A DNA stretch of 64,000 bases from Aliiglaciecola sp. M165 (GTDB lineage Bacteria; Pseudomonadota; Gammaproteobacteria; Enterobacterales; Alteromonadaceae), in contig NZ_VKKH01000007.1 of NCBI RefSeq assembly GCF_007197995.1, positions 310,001 through 374,000 on the forward strand, written 5' to 3'. The position numbers and the translations under genes were made by a program. Of the stretch, positions 32,857 through 42,226 are shown piece by piece (the stretch's first letter is position 1; the number at the start of each line of letters is the position of its first letter). Below the pieces are notes generated by a model. It did not search any database. It worked only from the letters and a program-made list of their open reading frames with translations, and was not told the DNA's origin.

Positions 32857-34494
32857 ATGAGACGAAAATTTTACGTATTCTGCGTGCTAAGTTGGGCGAT
32901 ATTAGCCTCTGCCAATATGTTTTGGCACTGGACAATTTGGCTGTGGATAGTATTAGGCCCGCTCTCTATTTTGGGGTTATACGATGCATTACAAACCAAA
33001 CATTCTATTCGTCGAAATTTTCCTGTTATTGGCAATGGCAGATGGATCATGGAAGACATTCGTCCATTTTTACGTCAATACTTTTTCGAGTCTGAGATGG
33101 ACGGAACACCCGTTAATCGCATGTTCCGCTCAGTTATTTATCAACGTTCAAAAGGTCAAAGAGATACCATCCCTTATGGCACTAAAATCAATACACAAGA
33201 GGTAGGCTATGAGTGGGTCAGCCACTCAATTGCGGCCATTCATTACGACCGAAAAGCGCCTGAACCTAGAGTAACTGTGGGTGGCCCGGATTGCTTGCAA
33301 CCCTACGAAGCCAGCATTTTTAATATTTCTGCCATGAGCTTTGGCGCCCTGAGCGACAATGCGATCCGTGCACTAAACAAAGGCGCTAAAATGGGTGGTT
33401 TTTATCACAACACGGGAGAAGGCTCGATAAGTCCTTATCACTTGGAAGGTGGAGGTGATTTAGTTTGGCAAATTGGTACTGGCTATTTTGGTTGCCGAAC
33501 GTCCAACGGCAATTTTTGCCCAGACACCTTTGCCAGAACAGCCGATGATCCTGCTGTTAAAATGATAGAAATAAAGCTCTCTCAAGGTGCTAAACCTGGT
33601 CACGGGGGCATTTTACCTGCACATAAAAATACGCGAGAAATCGCTCGTATACGACTGGTAGAGGAAGGTACACAGGTCGACTCGCCACCCGGTCATCGCG
33701 CATTTGGTAACCCTGTTGAAATGATGGCATTCATCAAACAACTGCGGGATTTATCTAAAGGGAAGCCCATTGGAATTAAACTCTGTGTGGGGCAAAAAAG
33801 TGAGTTTGTGTCGCTTTGCAAAGCAATGGTTCAAACGGGTATCAAACCAGATTTCATTACTGTTGATGGCGGCGAAGGCGGCACTGGAGCGGCGCCTTTG
33901 GAGTATTCAAACTCAGTAGGCATGCCCCTTCGCGAGGGTTTGATTTTTGTTTGTGACATACTCACTGGATTTGATCTGAAAAAAGATATTAAAGTCATCG
34001 CCAGCGGAAAAACCTTCACCGGCTTTCATTTGGTCCGCAATATCGCTATGGGTGCTGATATCTGTAACAGTGCAAGAGGCATGATGATAGCGCTTGGGTG
34101 CGTACAATCGCTGATTTGCAACACCAACGAATGTCCTACAGGCGTGGCGACTCAAAAACGATCTTTAGCAAAAGGACTGGTTGTCGAAGACAAGTTCAAA
34201 CGCGTAGCCAGGTACCACAAAGAAACAGTTCACGCGGTGCTTGACATTGTCGCTTCAGCTGGTCTGCGCGATCCTTCTCAACTCAATCGTGGTCATATAA
34301 ACCGCCGTACCAGTCAACTTGAATTTAAACGTTATGATGAGATTTATCCTAATTTGCATCCAGGCAGCTTGCTCAAGGGAGAAGTACCCAGTCAATATCA
34401 ACAAGAAATGCAAGAATCCTCGACAGATAGTTTTATGCCCAAAGCATATGTGGTTGAATGCACAAGCGGTTTAACCAGTGTGGCCAACAAGTAG
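32857..34494 (+). CDS. Membrane-anchored FMN-binding glutamate synthase-like protein
   Basis: A 545-residue protein with two N-terminal transmembrane helices (about 6-22 and 24-42) and a glutamate-synthase FMN/Fe-S domain: SAMSFGALSDNAIRALNKGA near 162, GAKPGHGGILP near 247, VDGGEGGTGAAPLEYSNSVG near 335 and the cluster motif CNTNECPTGVATQ near 425. It lacks the amidotransferase domain, so it belongs to the stand-alone GltB2-like group, whose physiological substrate is unclear. The following dehydrogenase starts 15 bp downstream. Confidence 0.88.
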   Translation: MRRKFYVFCVLSWAILASANMFWHWTIWLWIVLGPLSILGLYDALQTKHSIRRNFPVIGNGRWIMEDIRPFLRQYFFESEMDGTPVNRMFRSVIYQRSKGQRDTIPYGTKINTQEVGYEWVSHSIAAIHYDRKAPEPRVTVGGPDCLQPYEASIFNISAMSFGALSDNAIRALNKGAKMGGFYHNTGEGSISPYHLEGGGDLVWQIGTGYFGCRTSNGNFCPDTFARTADDPAVKMIEIKLSQGAKPGHGGILPAHKNTREIARIRLVEEGTQVDSPPGHRAFGNPVEMMAFIKQLRDLSKGKPIGIKLCVGQKSEFVSLCKAMVQTGIKPDFITVDGGEGGTGAAPLEYSNSVGMPLREGLIFVCDILTGFDLKKDIKVIASGKTFTGFHLVRNIAMGADICNSARGMMIALGCVQSLICNTNECPTGVATQKRSLAKGLVVEDKFKRVARYHKETVHAVLDIVASAGLRDPSQLNRGHINRRTSQLEFKRYDEIYPNLHPGSLLKGEVPSQYQQEMQESSTDSFMPKAYVVECTSGLTSVANK

Positions 34495-34509
34495 AATTAA
34501 GGAGTAAAT

Positions 34510-35412
34510 GTGTCCCCAGCGTTTCAAGCAAAAAAAGTCGCGTTTTTAGGATTAGGTGTGATGGGGTTTCCCATGGCAGGATATTTAGCCAAAGCTGGAC
34601 ATCAGGTCACGATTTATAATCGCACTGCGCAAAAAGCTGATGATTGGCTGAAAAAACATCAAGGTACACAAGCAAACACCCCTGCCCAGGCAGCTAAGGA
34701 TCAAGATGTGGTGTTTGCTTGCGTAGGCAATGATCAGGATTTACGTCAAATCACCGTGGGTGAAGAAGGCGCGTTTAATCAAATGTCGCCAGGAAGTATT
34801 TTTGTCGATCATACGACAACATCGGCGATTGTCGCTCAAGAATTATCTAAAATTGCTGAAAAGTCAGACATAGGCTTTATAGATGCACCGGTTTCAGGTG
34901 GCCAAGCAGGTGCTGAAAATGGTGTGTTAACGGTAATGATTGGTGCGCAGCAAGCGCACTATGACAAAGTAAAAGATTTGATAGATTGCTATGCAAAAAT
35001 GCAAAAATGTTTAGGACCAGTGGGCAGCGGTCAAAAAGCAAAAATGGTCAATCAAATCTGTATCGCAGGCGTTGTTCAAGGTTTATCTGAAGCACTGCAC
35101 TTTGCCATGCAAAGCGGCCTTAATACGCAAGACGTAGTTGATGTTATTTCCAAAGGTGCTGCGCAATCCTGGCAAATGGATAATCGAGCGAAGACCATGA
35201 GCCAAGGGCAATTCGATTTTGGTTTTGCTGTAGACTGGATGAGGAAAGATCTAGGCATCGTACTCGAACACGCAAAAGAAGTGGGAGCGCACCTGCCGAT
35301 TACAGCGTTGGTTGATCAATTTTATAGTCAGGTTCAAGCTAACAGAGGTGGAAGATTTGACACTTCAAGCCTGATAACCCTGCTTAATAAACAACCAAAA
35401 ATCGGAAACTAG
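34510..35412 (+). CDS. NAD(P)-dependent 3-hydroxyisobutyrate dehydrogenase family oxidoreductase
   Basis: A 300-residue beta-hydroxyacid dehydrogenase. The Rossmann motif GLGVMGFPMAGYLAKAGH is at about 14-31, the substrate-binding DAPVSGGQAGAENGVLTVMIG near 127, and GSGQKAKMVNQ near 175 contains the catalytic lysine. Candidates are 3-hydroxyisobutyrate or tartronate-semialdehyde type substrates. The start is GTG 34510 with AAGGAG just upstream. It is probably cotranscribed with the glutamate-synthase-like gene. Confidence 0.88.
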   Translation: MSPAFQAKKVAFLGLGVMGFPMAGYLAKAGHQVTIYNRTAQKADDWLKKHQGTQANTPAQAAKDQDVVFACVGNDQDLRQITVGEEGAFNQMSPGSIFVDHTTTSAIVAQELSKIAEKSDIGFIDAPVSGGQAGAENGVLTVMIGAQQAHYDKVKDLIDCYAKMQKCLGPVGSGQKAKMVNQICIAGVVQGLSEALHFAMQSGLNTQDVVDVISKGAAQSWQMDNRAKTMSQGQFDFGFAVDWMRKDLGIVLEHAKEVGAHLPITALVDQFYSQVQANRGGRFDTSSLITLLNKQPKIGN

Positions 35413-35486
35413 CTGCATATTCTTGTTATTTGAAGACCAATTGGCATATGATGGGATCTCATCCGATCAGTTGACAGAGAACCACT

Positions 35487-36149
35487 ATGCCATCCCAGTC
35501 GAGCCTAGCTGAAACTCCATTTTTTAATTTCAGTCATCCTAGTATTCAGATTTTACTGGCAAAATTGGATGCCGAAACTCAATTGGGCAAGGTGCTTCAG
35601 GCATACAAATTAATCCGAGATGGTATCTCGTACAATCCATACACATTTAGCGAGGGTGAAGAGGCGCTGAAAGCTAGCTATGCGTCCAGCCATGATAGTG
35701 CTTATTGTATTCCCAAATCGGCGCTGATGGTTGCAGTTTGTCGGGCACTAGGCATTCCCGCCAAGATGGGTTTTGCAGACGTAAAAAACCACCTTTCCAG
35801 TCCTAAACTTCTAGCATGGTTAAAAACCGATTTGTTTGTCATGCATGGCTATGCACAACTGTACATAGATGACAAATGGGTGAAATGCACACCTGTTTTT
35901 AACAAGGCGTTATGCGACAAAATGGGCATAAAACCGCTGGAGTTCGACGGTACTCAAGATTCTATTTTTCACCCGTTTACAGCAGATGGACAAGCCCATA
36001 TGCAATACGTTACGGATCATGGCACCTTTGATGAAATGCCCGTTGAGATGATTTTTGAGGCGTCACGTAAAACCTATCCACACATCGATTTGTTAGACAA
36101 ATCGATCCTGAAACAACATCAAGGTGGTCTGGAAGCTGATTTATCCTAA
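35487..36149 (+). CDS. Transglutaminase-like domain protein
   Basis: A 220-residue soluble protein with the papain-like transglutaminase core: AYCIPKSALMVAVCRALGIPAKMGFADV (catalytic Cys near 77), MHGYAQLYIDDKWVKCTP (His near 118), and an Asp in the FDGTQD region. Bacterial members act as proteases or peptide amidases; the target is unknown. It stands alone, with no signal peptide. Confidence 0.82.
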   Translation: MPSQSSLAETPFFNFSHPSIQILLAKLDAETQLGKVLQAYKLIRDGISYNPYTFSEGEEALKASYASSHDSAYCIPKSALMVAVCRALGIPAKMGFADVKNHLSSPKLLAWLKTDLFVMHGYAQLYIDDKWVKCTPVFNKALCDKMGIKPLEFDGTQDSIFHPFTADGQAHMQYVTDHGTFDEMPVEMIFEASRKTYPHIDLLDKSILKQHQGGLEADLS

Positions 36150-36323
36150 TTTGGTGAACTTCTCACTAAATTCTAGTCTAAAACACCAATTCATTATTAG
36201 TCTAAGCACTATTAAAATCGCAAAAACTAAATAAATTCAATTGGTTATAGGATTGGCTTGAGTTGTGCTTACTCAAGCTAAATCGCAAACGATGCGTAAC
36301 ATTTCAATCTAAAAAGGTATTTC

Positions 36324-37007
36324 ATGGACTCTTTACTTTTTCGCAAGTCATTTACTCAATATGCGGTTGTCGCCGCAACAGTATTTTCTTTATCAGGATG
36401 CATCATTCACGTTGGTGGGGGCGGAAATAGCTCTTCAGGTGGCAATGGTGTGAGCAGTGTTTTTGGTGGATTGGAAATCTCCGAAGGTAAACAGGTATCT
36501 AATGTTAGCTCTGTAAACGGCAGCATTGAACTGAATGATTCTGTGACAGCCAATGCAGTAGACACTGTCAATGGTAGTATAGAGATCGGTGATTTTGTTA
36601 CGGTAGAAAGTGCTAATACGGTAAATGGAGATATCGAGGCAGGCAAACATTTCACCAGTTTTGGTAATGTAGAAACGGTTAATGGTGACATTGAAATTCG
36701 GCAAGCGTCTGTCTTGCATCAAAACGCAGAAACGGTTAATGGCGACATTCGAATTGATGGCAGCGAAGTAAAAGGGTCATTACACACACACAATGGCGAT
36801 GTGATCTTGCAAAACAACAGCAAAATTTTGGGTGATATTGTCTATCACAGTAACCACCGAAAACAGCGTTACAACAGCATCCCTACCCTAACGATCAAGC
36901 AAGGCTCAATTGTCGAAGGGCAAATCATTTTGCAACGAGAAGTAGAACTCGACATCGAAGATGCTGAGCTGCTTCGGAAAGTCAGCTATCAATACGATGA
37001 AAAATAG
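36324..37007 (+). CDS. Repeat lipoprotein with VNG(S/D)IEI motifs
   Basis: 227 residues with a lipoprotein signal (lipobox LSGC, Cys26), a Gly/Ser linker (GGGGNSSSGGNG) and a region (about 48-165) of repeats of about 20 residues built on VNGSIEL/VNGDIEI. This should form a small right-handed beta-helix, as in DUF4097-like or bactofilin-like proteins. The C-terminal part continues the strand pattern (NNSKILGDIVYH, GSIVEGQIIL). It is probably on the outer membrane; function unknown. Confidence 0.7.
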   Translation: MDSLLFRKSFTQYAVVAATVFSLSGCIIHVGGGGNSSSGGNGVSSVFGGLEISEGKQVSNVSSVNGSIELNDSVTANAVDTVNGSIEIGDFVTVESANTVNGDIEAGKHFTSFGNVETVNGDIEIRQASVLHQNAETVNGDIRIDGSEVKGSLHTHNGDVILQNNSKILGDIVYHSNHRKQRYNSIPTLTIKQGSIVEGQIILQREVELDIEDAELLRKVSYQYDEK

Positions 37008-37159
37008 GTGAAAGCCGATTTGTGATTGAAGGAACTTCGCAGAGCAAGATCTGAAAGTTCGCCCAGTTCCAGATTCATCCGGTTGTATGGATAGTTTTTA
37101 TGGTCTAAGGCACGTCCAAGACAGAAATTGCCAACATGTATATGCATACTCCCGAATAA

Positions 37160-37423
37160 AAACGTTTAATTGAACTTAGCTCTGATGGTAAATCATCTCT
37201 GTGTATTCGCCGTAGCCCCGAAATTAATCCAGCTCATCTCCACTTGGCATTTGTGGCGGAAAACCGAGAACAAGTTAACAACTTTCATCGCATTGCTCTG
37301 GAAATTGGTGCTCAAGATAACGGTAGCCCCGGTTTGCGCCCAGAATATAGCGGCCAATACTATGCTGCGTTCGTTCTCGACCCAGATGGCAACAATATAG
37401 AGTTGGGTTACCATGAAGAATAA
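37160..37423 (+). pseudogene. VOC/glyoxalase-family fragment without a start
   Basis: The frame from just after TAA at 37157 to TAA at 37421 reads KRLIELSSDGKSS.., then HLHLAFVAENREQVNNFH, GSPGLRPEY and YYAAFVLDPDGNNIELGYH. This is the C-terminal two thirds of a vicinal-oxygen-chelate protein, including the metal-ligand Glu in NNIE. No start codon or N-terminal module (the usual IDHITIGVSD strand) is found upstream, so it is a decayed gene. Confidence 0.75.
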
Positions 37424-37547
37424 GACAAAGAAAGCTTTCAACTCTACTTTAGAATAATAGCCGGTCGCTCTAAACCACGAATGAGATCTATTAATACCTC
37501 TCCATCAACAATGGATGACTTGATTACAAACTCATCAAAATCATTGC

Positions 37548-38639
37548 CTAATCATTTCCAGACAATTTGGCATCCTCTTTTTGATTTCTAAAACCAGCCA
37601 TTTTTTCATAAATTAATCGGCGTACGTAATTGATGCGGCCCAAAGGTCGATGTTCGACCAAAGACTGCCATGGATTGAATGAAGTAGCTTCGCATTGTTC
37701 AAGTTTGTCTGCAGACAAAAAGTCTTGTTGAGCAAAGGTCAATCGGGCAACGGGCACGAAGGGAGAATCGTCCTCTTCCCACTCTACTGTTGCGTCTTCT
37801 ATTGGCATTTTTACAGGGTCAAGTTGCTTTTGTAGCATAAAATCAAAACACACTGTACTTATAGACAAATGCTGTTGCATGGCGGCTTGTAAGTAGTTTT
37901 CGCTGAATTCCTCAGGTTCTGCACTTTGATAGTCTGAGCAGGGTTTCACAGAATATTTTACCGCCTGTTGTTGTGGTCCTAATCGAAAAGCTGTTGTGCT
38001 CCAAAATCGAATATCGAAGGGACTATTTGGGCGATCGCGAGCTTTGAGCAAGATCGACAAAGATTTTAAATGAGAATCAAAAGGGTTGAGGAAAAAACCC
38101 AGAATTCCGTCATCTTTTTGCGCTTGAATAAATTGCTGAAACACTTCTGGTGAATCCGCGAATAAAACTGGGTAACTATTGAGTAGAAAGTCTTGTTCAG
38201 ATGGGTTTCCCCACAACACTGTGCCTTCAACGCCACGGACTTTGATTGACAACCCACGCAGATCTTTTTCGCTATCATCAAAGGTACTCGCATTGGCAAA
38301 GCGTGCGAAGGCATTGTATCGCCCAGGTTTTGCGAATAACCCATATTTAAATGTTTCAGGAATATCTTCCTGCACCTCAAAAACTCCCTCAAAGCAGCCC
38401 AGAGATTTGGCTTGGTTGAGCCGTTTAACGGTGCCAGTTGGATGACGCTCTAAGCTTACCTGCTTAATTAAACCCAGCATCTCTTCTGCGAGGGCATCTT
38501 CATTACCTTGCAACTGCTCTTGACCCAGCACCGGCGTATTCTGCTGGGCGTAACCGAATGCGCTCAAAAACCCTAGACATAACCCGGGTAGCACTGAAAC
38601 ACGAGAATTTTTTGAAAGACTGAGGAGTGATTTAAGCAA
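37548..38639 (-). CDS. Catalase-superfamily protein, secreted, lacking the distal histidine
   Basis: About 363 residues in the small catalase-like group (FAKPGRYNAFARFANASTFDDSEKDLRGLSIKV near 105-137, and RINYVRRLIYE near 340 with the heme-ligand Tyr). Relatives usually have an H-x-K-x-HGC motif; here it reads NQAKSLGCFEG, so the distal His is lost. I start at TTG 38639, which has AAGGA 7 nt upstream and gives a signal peptide (..SVLPGLCLGFLSAFGYAQQ); the ATG at 38696 has no ribosome site. It probably binds heme, but peroxidase activity is doubtful. Confidence 0.72.
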   Translation of the reverse strand: MLKSLLSLSKNSRVSVLPGLCLGFLSAFGYAQQNTPVLGQEQLQGNEDALAEEMLGLIKQVSLERHPTGTVKRLNQAKSLGCFEGVFEVQEDIPETFKYGLFAKPGRYNAFARFANASTFDDSEKDLRGLSIKVRGVEGTVLWGNPSEQDFLLNSYPVLFADSPEVFQQFIQAQKDDGILGFFLNPFDSHLKSLSILLKARDRPNSPFDIRFWSTTAFRLGPQQQAVKYSVKPCSDYQSAEPEEFSENYLQAAMQQHLSISTVCFDFMLQKQLDPVKMPIEDATVEWEEDDSPFVPVARLTFAQQDFLSADKLEQCEATSFNPWQSLVEHRPLGRINYVRRLIYEKMAGFRNQKEDAKLSGND

Positions 38640-38742
38640 GTTGCCATCCTTAAGTTGGGTGGAGTAAACGAATAGTATAAGATTGAACACATTCAACTAT
38701 TTAGCAAGACAAAAGTCTTGTTTGACATGAGATCCTTTCACT

Positions 38743-39129
38743 ATGAATACTGTTCTAATTTGCCTGATAATCGCCACCTTAATGCCGATTCTATTTAAAG
38801 CCCCGCTGGCATTTGCGATGAATCAGTTAGGCGGCTATGACAATCGTCATCCTCGCGCTCAACAAAGCACTTTGAAAGGCTTCGGCGCGAGAGCACTGGC
38901 GGTGCATCAAAACAGCTTTGAAGCGTTACTAATGTTTACCCCAGGAGCTCTAGTGGCTTTTACCAGTGAATTATCTGGTCAACTAGCGAGCAGTCTTGCC
39001 ATTGCATTTGTTGTATCAAGGCTGGTGTATGCGTTGTGTTATTGGTGGGATTATCACATGTTACGCAGCAGTGCCTGGTCAGTGGGATTTGTGTGTTCTA
39101 TTGCCCTGTTGTTTACGCCTATATTTTAA
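38743..39129 (+). CDS. MAPEG family membrane protein
   Basis: A 128-residue protein with four transmembrane helices (about 2-20, 55-75, 80-97, 108-126) and the MAPEG pattern NRHPRAQQSTLKGFGARALAVHQNSFEA in the first loop. MAPEG proteins are trimeric membrane glutathione or eicosanoid enzymes; bacterial members are mostly uncharacterised. It is divergent from the catalase-like gene. Confidence 0.85.
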   Translation: MNTVLICLIIATLMPILFKAPLAFAMNQLGGYDNRHPRAQQSTLKGFGARALAVHQNSFEALLMFTPGALVAFTSELSGQLASSLAIAFVVSRLVYALCYWWDYHMLRSSAWSVGFVCSIALLFTPIF

Positions 39130-39147
39130 ATCGAATTGCTAAATCAC

Positions 39148-39179
39148 GGGTGCAACCCTAATTAAATTAAGTTGCACCC
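39148..39179. terminator. Hairpin between convergent MAPEG and rluB genes
   Basis: Arms GGGTGCAAC (39148-39156) and GTTGCACCC (39171-39179) with an AT-rich 14-nt loop. There is no clear T run, so it is a modest terminator. Confidence 0.45.
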
Positions 39180-39191
39180 AGCAATACAAGA

Positions 39192-40046
39192 TTAATTTCT
39201 ATGACGCCTTCTGGCTAATTTGTGTTTTTTAACTGAGCGGCGCATGCGATTGATCCGCACGTGATCGAGCTTATTACGTTTTTGATTGACGAGGCTTTCC
39301 GTTTCATCAGGTAACTGAACAGACTTACGAAGCATGTTCACATCTTCTAGCTCTAATTCAATCCAACCGCCTTGAGGGAGTCTTTTTTGTAACTCCAAAC
39401 CACCGTAATTGACGCGGATCAATCTACTGACTTGAACACCTTGCGACTCCCATAATCTCCGTACTTCCCTATTTCTCCCTTCACTGAGGGTAACATTGAA
39501 CCAAGAGTTTAAGCTTTCGTCATCGCCTGGACGAGAAGAAATGGTAGTGAATTTAGCCATGCCATCATCAAGTTCTACACCTTTTTTTAGTTTGTTGAGC
39601 ATCGCATTATCAACTTCACCAAATATCCGTACGGCATATTCGCGTTCAATCTCATGTTTAGGGTGCATGAGACGATTAGCAAGTTCTCCGTCATTGGTGA
39701 ATATCAATAATCCACTGGTGTTGATATCCAATCTGCCAACCGCTATCCATCGACCATTTTGAATTGCAGGTAAACGGTCAAACACCGTCGCCCTGCCCTC
39801 AGGATCTTTTCGGCTGCACAATTCACCTTCAGGTTTGTTGTACATGAGAACTCGGCACACTGGTTTTTCTTGATCCACGGATAACAACTGACCGTCGACG
39901 CGGATCTGATCAGTGGTTTCAACGCGATCACCCAAGGTTGCCAATGCACCATTGACAGAAATTCGCCCCTGTTCAATCCATTTTTCCATTTCTCGACGAG
40001 ATCCTTTGCCAGCATTTGCTAGCACTTTTTGCAATTTTTCGCTCAT
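39192..40046 (-). CDS. rluB: 23S rRNA pseudouridine(2605) synthase
   Basis: 284 residues: an N-terminal S4 RNA-binding domain (EKLQKVLANAGKGSRREMEKWIEQGRISVNG spread over 3-33) and a RsuA-type catalytic domain with GRLDINTSGLLIFTNDG (catalytic Asp near 103) and SEGRNREVRRLW. The C-terminus is basic. Assigned to RluB rather than RluE/F from its length and its position after scpB. Its start overlaps the scpB stop (TAATG). Confidence 0.92.
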   Translation of the reverse strand: MSEKLQKVLANAGKGSRREMEKWIEQGRISVNGALATLGDRVETTDQIRVDGQLLSVDQEKPVCRVLMYNKPEGELCSRKDPEGRATVFDRLPAIQNGRWIAVGRLDINTSGLLIFTNDGELANRLMHPKHEIEREYAVRIFGEVDNAMLNKLKKGVELDDGMAKFTTISSRPGDDESLNSWFNVTLSEGRNREVRRLWESQGVQVSRLIRVNYGGLELQKRLPQGGWIELELEDVNMLRKSVQLPDETESLVNQKRNKLDHVRINRMRRSVKKHKLARRRHRN

Positions 40047-40738
40047 TAGTGAAGTTGCTCTTTATTCGTTCCAGTGTGTTCGTTTTCTGTCTCATTATTT
40101 GCAGACAAATAATCGTGCTCGTGTTCTTCTATTTTTGCGAGTTTTTGCTCGTCTTGGACTGCCAGAATATCATCTGAAAGCTGTTCAAAATTTTGCATCG
40201 GCGGCAGATCAGCCAAGCTTTTTAATGAAAAATAATCCAGGAAGGATTTGGTTGTAGCGTACAGAGACGGCCGCCCTGGAACTTCTTTATGGCCAACAAC
40301 TTTGATCCATTCGCGTTCCGTTAGTGTCTTGATAATATGGCTACTTACGGCCACACCACGTACGTCTTCGATTTCGCCTCGAGTAATAGGTTGTCGATAA
40401 GCAATTAACGATAAGGTTTCCAAAAGTGCGCGGGAGTAGCGCGGTGCATGCTCTTGCCATAGTTTGCTCAACCAAGGACTTAGGCTGTCCATAGACTGAA
40501 AACGATAGCCGCTAGCGACCTCCACCAACACTATGCCCCGAGGTGCATAGTCGAGGGTTAATTCAGCTAAAGTTTCATCCAGTTTTTTGTTTGAAACGTT
40601 TAATTCGTGTAAAACTGTGGCTTGCATTTTATCTTTTGAAACCGGTTCATCTGCGACAAAGATAGTGGCTTCGACCAACTGCTTTAGCTGCTGATCAGAA
40701 AGTTTAATCTTGCTGCTTTGGGTGCGCTTATTACTCAT
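40046..40738 (-). CDS. scpB: Segregation and condensation protein B
   Basis: About 230 residues with two winged-helix domains (LKQLVEATIFVADEPVSKDKM; RYSRALLETLSLIAYRQPITRGEIEDVRGV..). It dimerises and binds kleisin ScpA in the SMC-type condensin complex. I start at ATG 40738, whose ATGA overlaps the scpA stop; an ATG 9 nt upstream is also possible. The C-terminal tail is acidic. Confidence 0.93.
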   Translation of the reverse strand: MSNKRTQSSKIKLSDQQLKQLVEATIFVADEPVSKDKMQATVLHELNVSNKKLDETLAELTLDYAPRGIVLVEVASGYRFQSMDSLSPWLSKLWQEHAPRYSRALLETLSLIAYRQPITRGEIEDVRGVAVSSHIIKTLTEREWIKVVGHKEVPGRPSLYATTKSFLDYFSLKSLADLPPMQNFEQLSDDILAVQDEQKLAKIEEHEHDYLSANNETENEHTGTNKEQLH

Positions 40739-41586
40739 AGTTGCCACTCGGTATCATCTTGCTCAGCTGCTTGAGAGCGTAATTTGAGATGAATATGACT
40801 CAGGGGTTGTGCTTGCACAAGCTCTATCAAACTTTCTTTGGCGAGCTCTAAAATCGCCAAAAATGTCACGACAACACCAGCTTTACCTTCACTTTTAGCA
40901 AACAGCGTTTCAAACTCAACAAATTTGTCATGGTCAAGTAATTCTAAAATACGACTCATTCGTTCTCTGGTGGACAGGACTTCTCGCTCAATTTGATGAT
41001 GTTCAAATGCCTTAGCTTTCTTCATTGCAGATTGAAATGCTAAAACGAGTTCCTGCAGCCCCACTTCTGGGAGTATCTTGATCGGTTCTACTGACTCATC
41101 AGGGACCGCATGCGCGCCAAATAAGTCCCGTTCGATACGCGGCAATGCATCAATTTCTTGTGCAGCAACTTTAATCGATTCGTATTCTTGCAACCGACGG
41201 ATCAGCTCTGCCCGCGGATCTTCTTCTTCGTCACTTTCAGCTAGACGTTTGGGCAGCAGCAAACGAGATTTCACTTCGGCCAAAATAGCTGCCATTAGTA
41301 AATATTCTGCTGCTAATTCGAGTTTTAGTTCTTTCATTACCTCAACATATTCCATGTATTGTTGAGTAATTTGAAGGATAGGTAAATTAACGATATCGAA
41401 TTTTTGTTTTCTGATCAGGTACAACAGCAAGTCTAATGGACCTTCGAACGCCTCTAGGATAACTTCCAGTGCATCGGGGGGAATGTAAAGGTCTTCAGGT
41501 TTTTCAATAACCGCCTCGCCATTAACAAAGGCCAGTGGCAACGGTTGCTGAATAGGTTGTTTTTGTTGCGTTAAATTATCTGTCAT
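40735..41586 (-). CDS. scpA: Segregation and condensation protein A
   Basis: A 283-residue kleisin. The N-terminal domain has FEGPLDLLLYLIRKQKFDIVNLPI near 50-73 and EYLLMAAILAEVKSRLLLP near 95-113; a charged linker leads to a C-terminal winged helix (VVTFLAILELAKESLIEL). It bridges the heads of an SMC dimer. Coupled to scpB by a 4-nt overlap and 5 bp downstream of yciO. Confidence 0.95.
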   Translation of the reverse strand: MTDNLTQQKQPIQQPLPLAFVNGEAVIEKPEDLYIPPDALEVILEAFEGPLDLLLYLIRKQKFDIVNLPILQITQQYMEYVEVMKELKLELAAEYLLMAAILAEVKSRLLLPKRLAESDEEEDPRAELIRRLQEYESIKVAAQEIDALPRIERDLFGAHAVPDESVEPIKILPEVGLQELVLAFQSAMKKAKAFEHHQIEREVLSTRERMSRILELLDHDKFVEFETLFAKSEGKAGVVVTFLAILELAKESLIELVQAQPLSHIHLKLRSQAAEQDDTEWQL

Positions 41587-41591
41587 GCAGG

Positions 41592-42212
41592 TCAGCCAAA
41601 AACACTTACGTCACCACTCCCCTGACGGATAACGTCCATATCGCCCTCAGACATATCTATAACGCTCGTAGGCTGCTCGCCTAAATAGCCACCGTGAACT
41701 ATAAGATCGACCTGATGTTCGAGCTTGTCACGAATATCGTCTGGATCAAATTCTGCCTGACTCTCACCGGGTAAAATGAGTGTTGTAGACATCAAAGGCT
41801 CGCCAAGCTCTTCAAGTAACTGTAAAGCAATTGCATTGTCTGGTACCCGAATGCCTATCGTTTTACGCTTTGGATTTTGCAAACGTTTAGGAACTTCTTT
41901 GGTGGCTTTCAAAATAAAGGTGTAAGGACCAGGCGTATTGTTTTTTATCTGACGAAACGCGATGTTGTCGACTCTTGCATATAAGGATAGCTCAGACATA
42001 TCCCGACACATCAAGGTAAAGTTATGATCCTTGCCGATTTCTCTGACACGACAAATCTTTTCTAACGCCGATTTGTCTTCCATTTGGCAACCAATGGCAT
42101 ACCCTGAATCTGTCGGGTATACAATAACGCCACCTTTTCGGATGATTTCGCATGCTTGTTTGAGCAAACGTTGCTGCGGATTATCAGGATGTACGTAGAA
42201 AAACTGGCTCAT
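41592..42212 (-). CDS. yciO: YciO-type Sua5/YrdC-family protein
   Basis: 206 residues with the Sua5-YciO-YrdC fold: GGVIVYPTDSGYAIGC near 27-42, FTLMCRDMSELSLYA, PGPYTFILKAT near 96-106 and IGIRVPDN near 120. The family binds L-threonine/ATP to make threonylcarbamoyl-AMP; YciO itself is a close paralogue with weaker or uncertain role. It lies between rnm and scpA, as in other gammaproteobacteria. Confidence 0.92.
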   Translation of the reverse strand: MSQFFYVHPDNPQQRLLKQACEIIRKGGVIVYPTDSGYAIGCQMEDKSALEKICRVREIGKDHNFTLMCRDMSELSLYARVDNIAFRQIKNNTPGPYTFILKATKEVPKRLQNPKRKTIGIRVPDNAIALQLLEELGEPLMSTTLILPGESQAEFDPDDIRDKLEHQVDLIVHGGYLGEQPTSVIDMSEGDMDVIRQGSGDVSVFG

Positions 42213-42226
42213 CTATATCATTTTTC

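Noticed and set aside
37170-37400. 76-residue open frame in the VOC region
   Set aside because: Its protein has no family pattern, while the neighbouring frame shows a clear VOC C-terminus.
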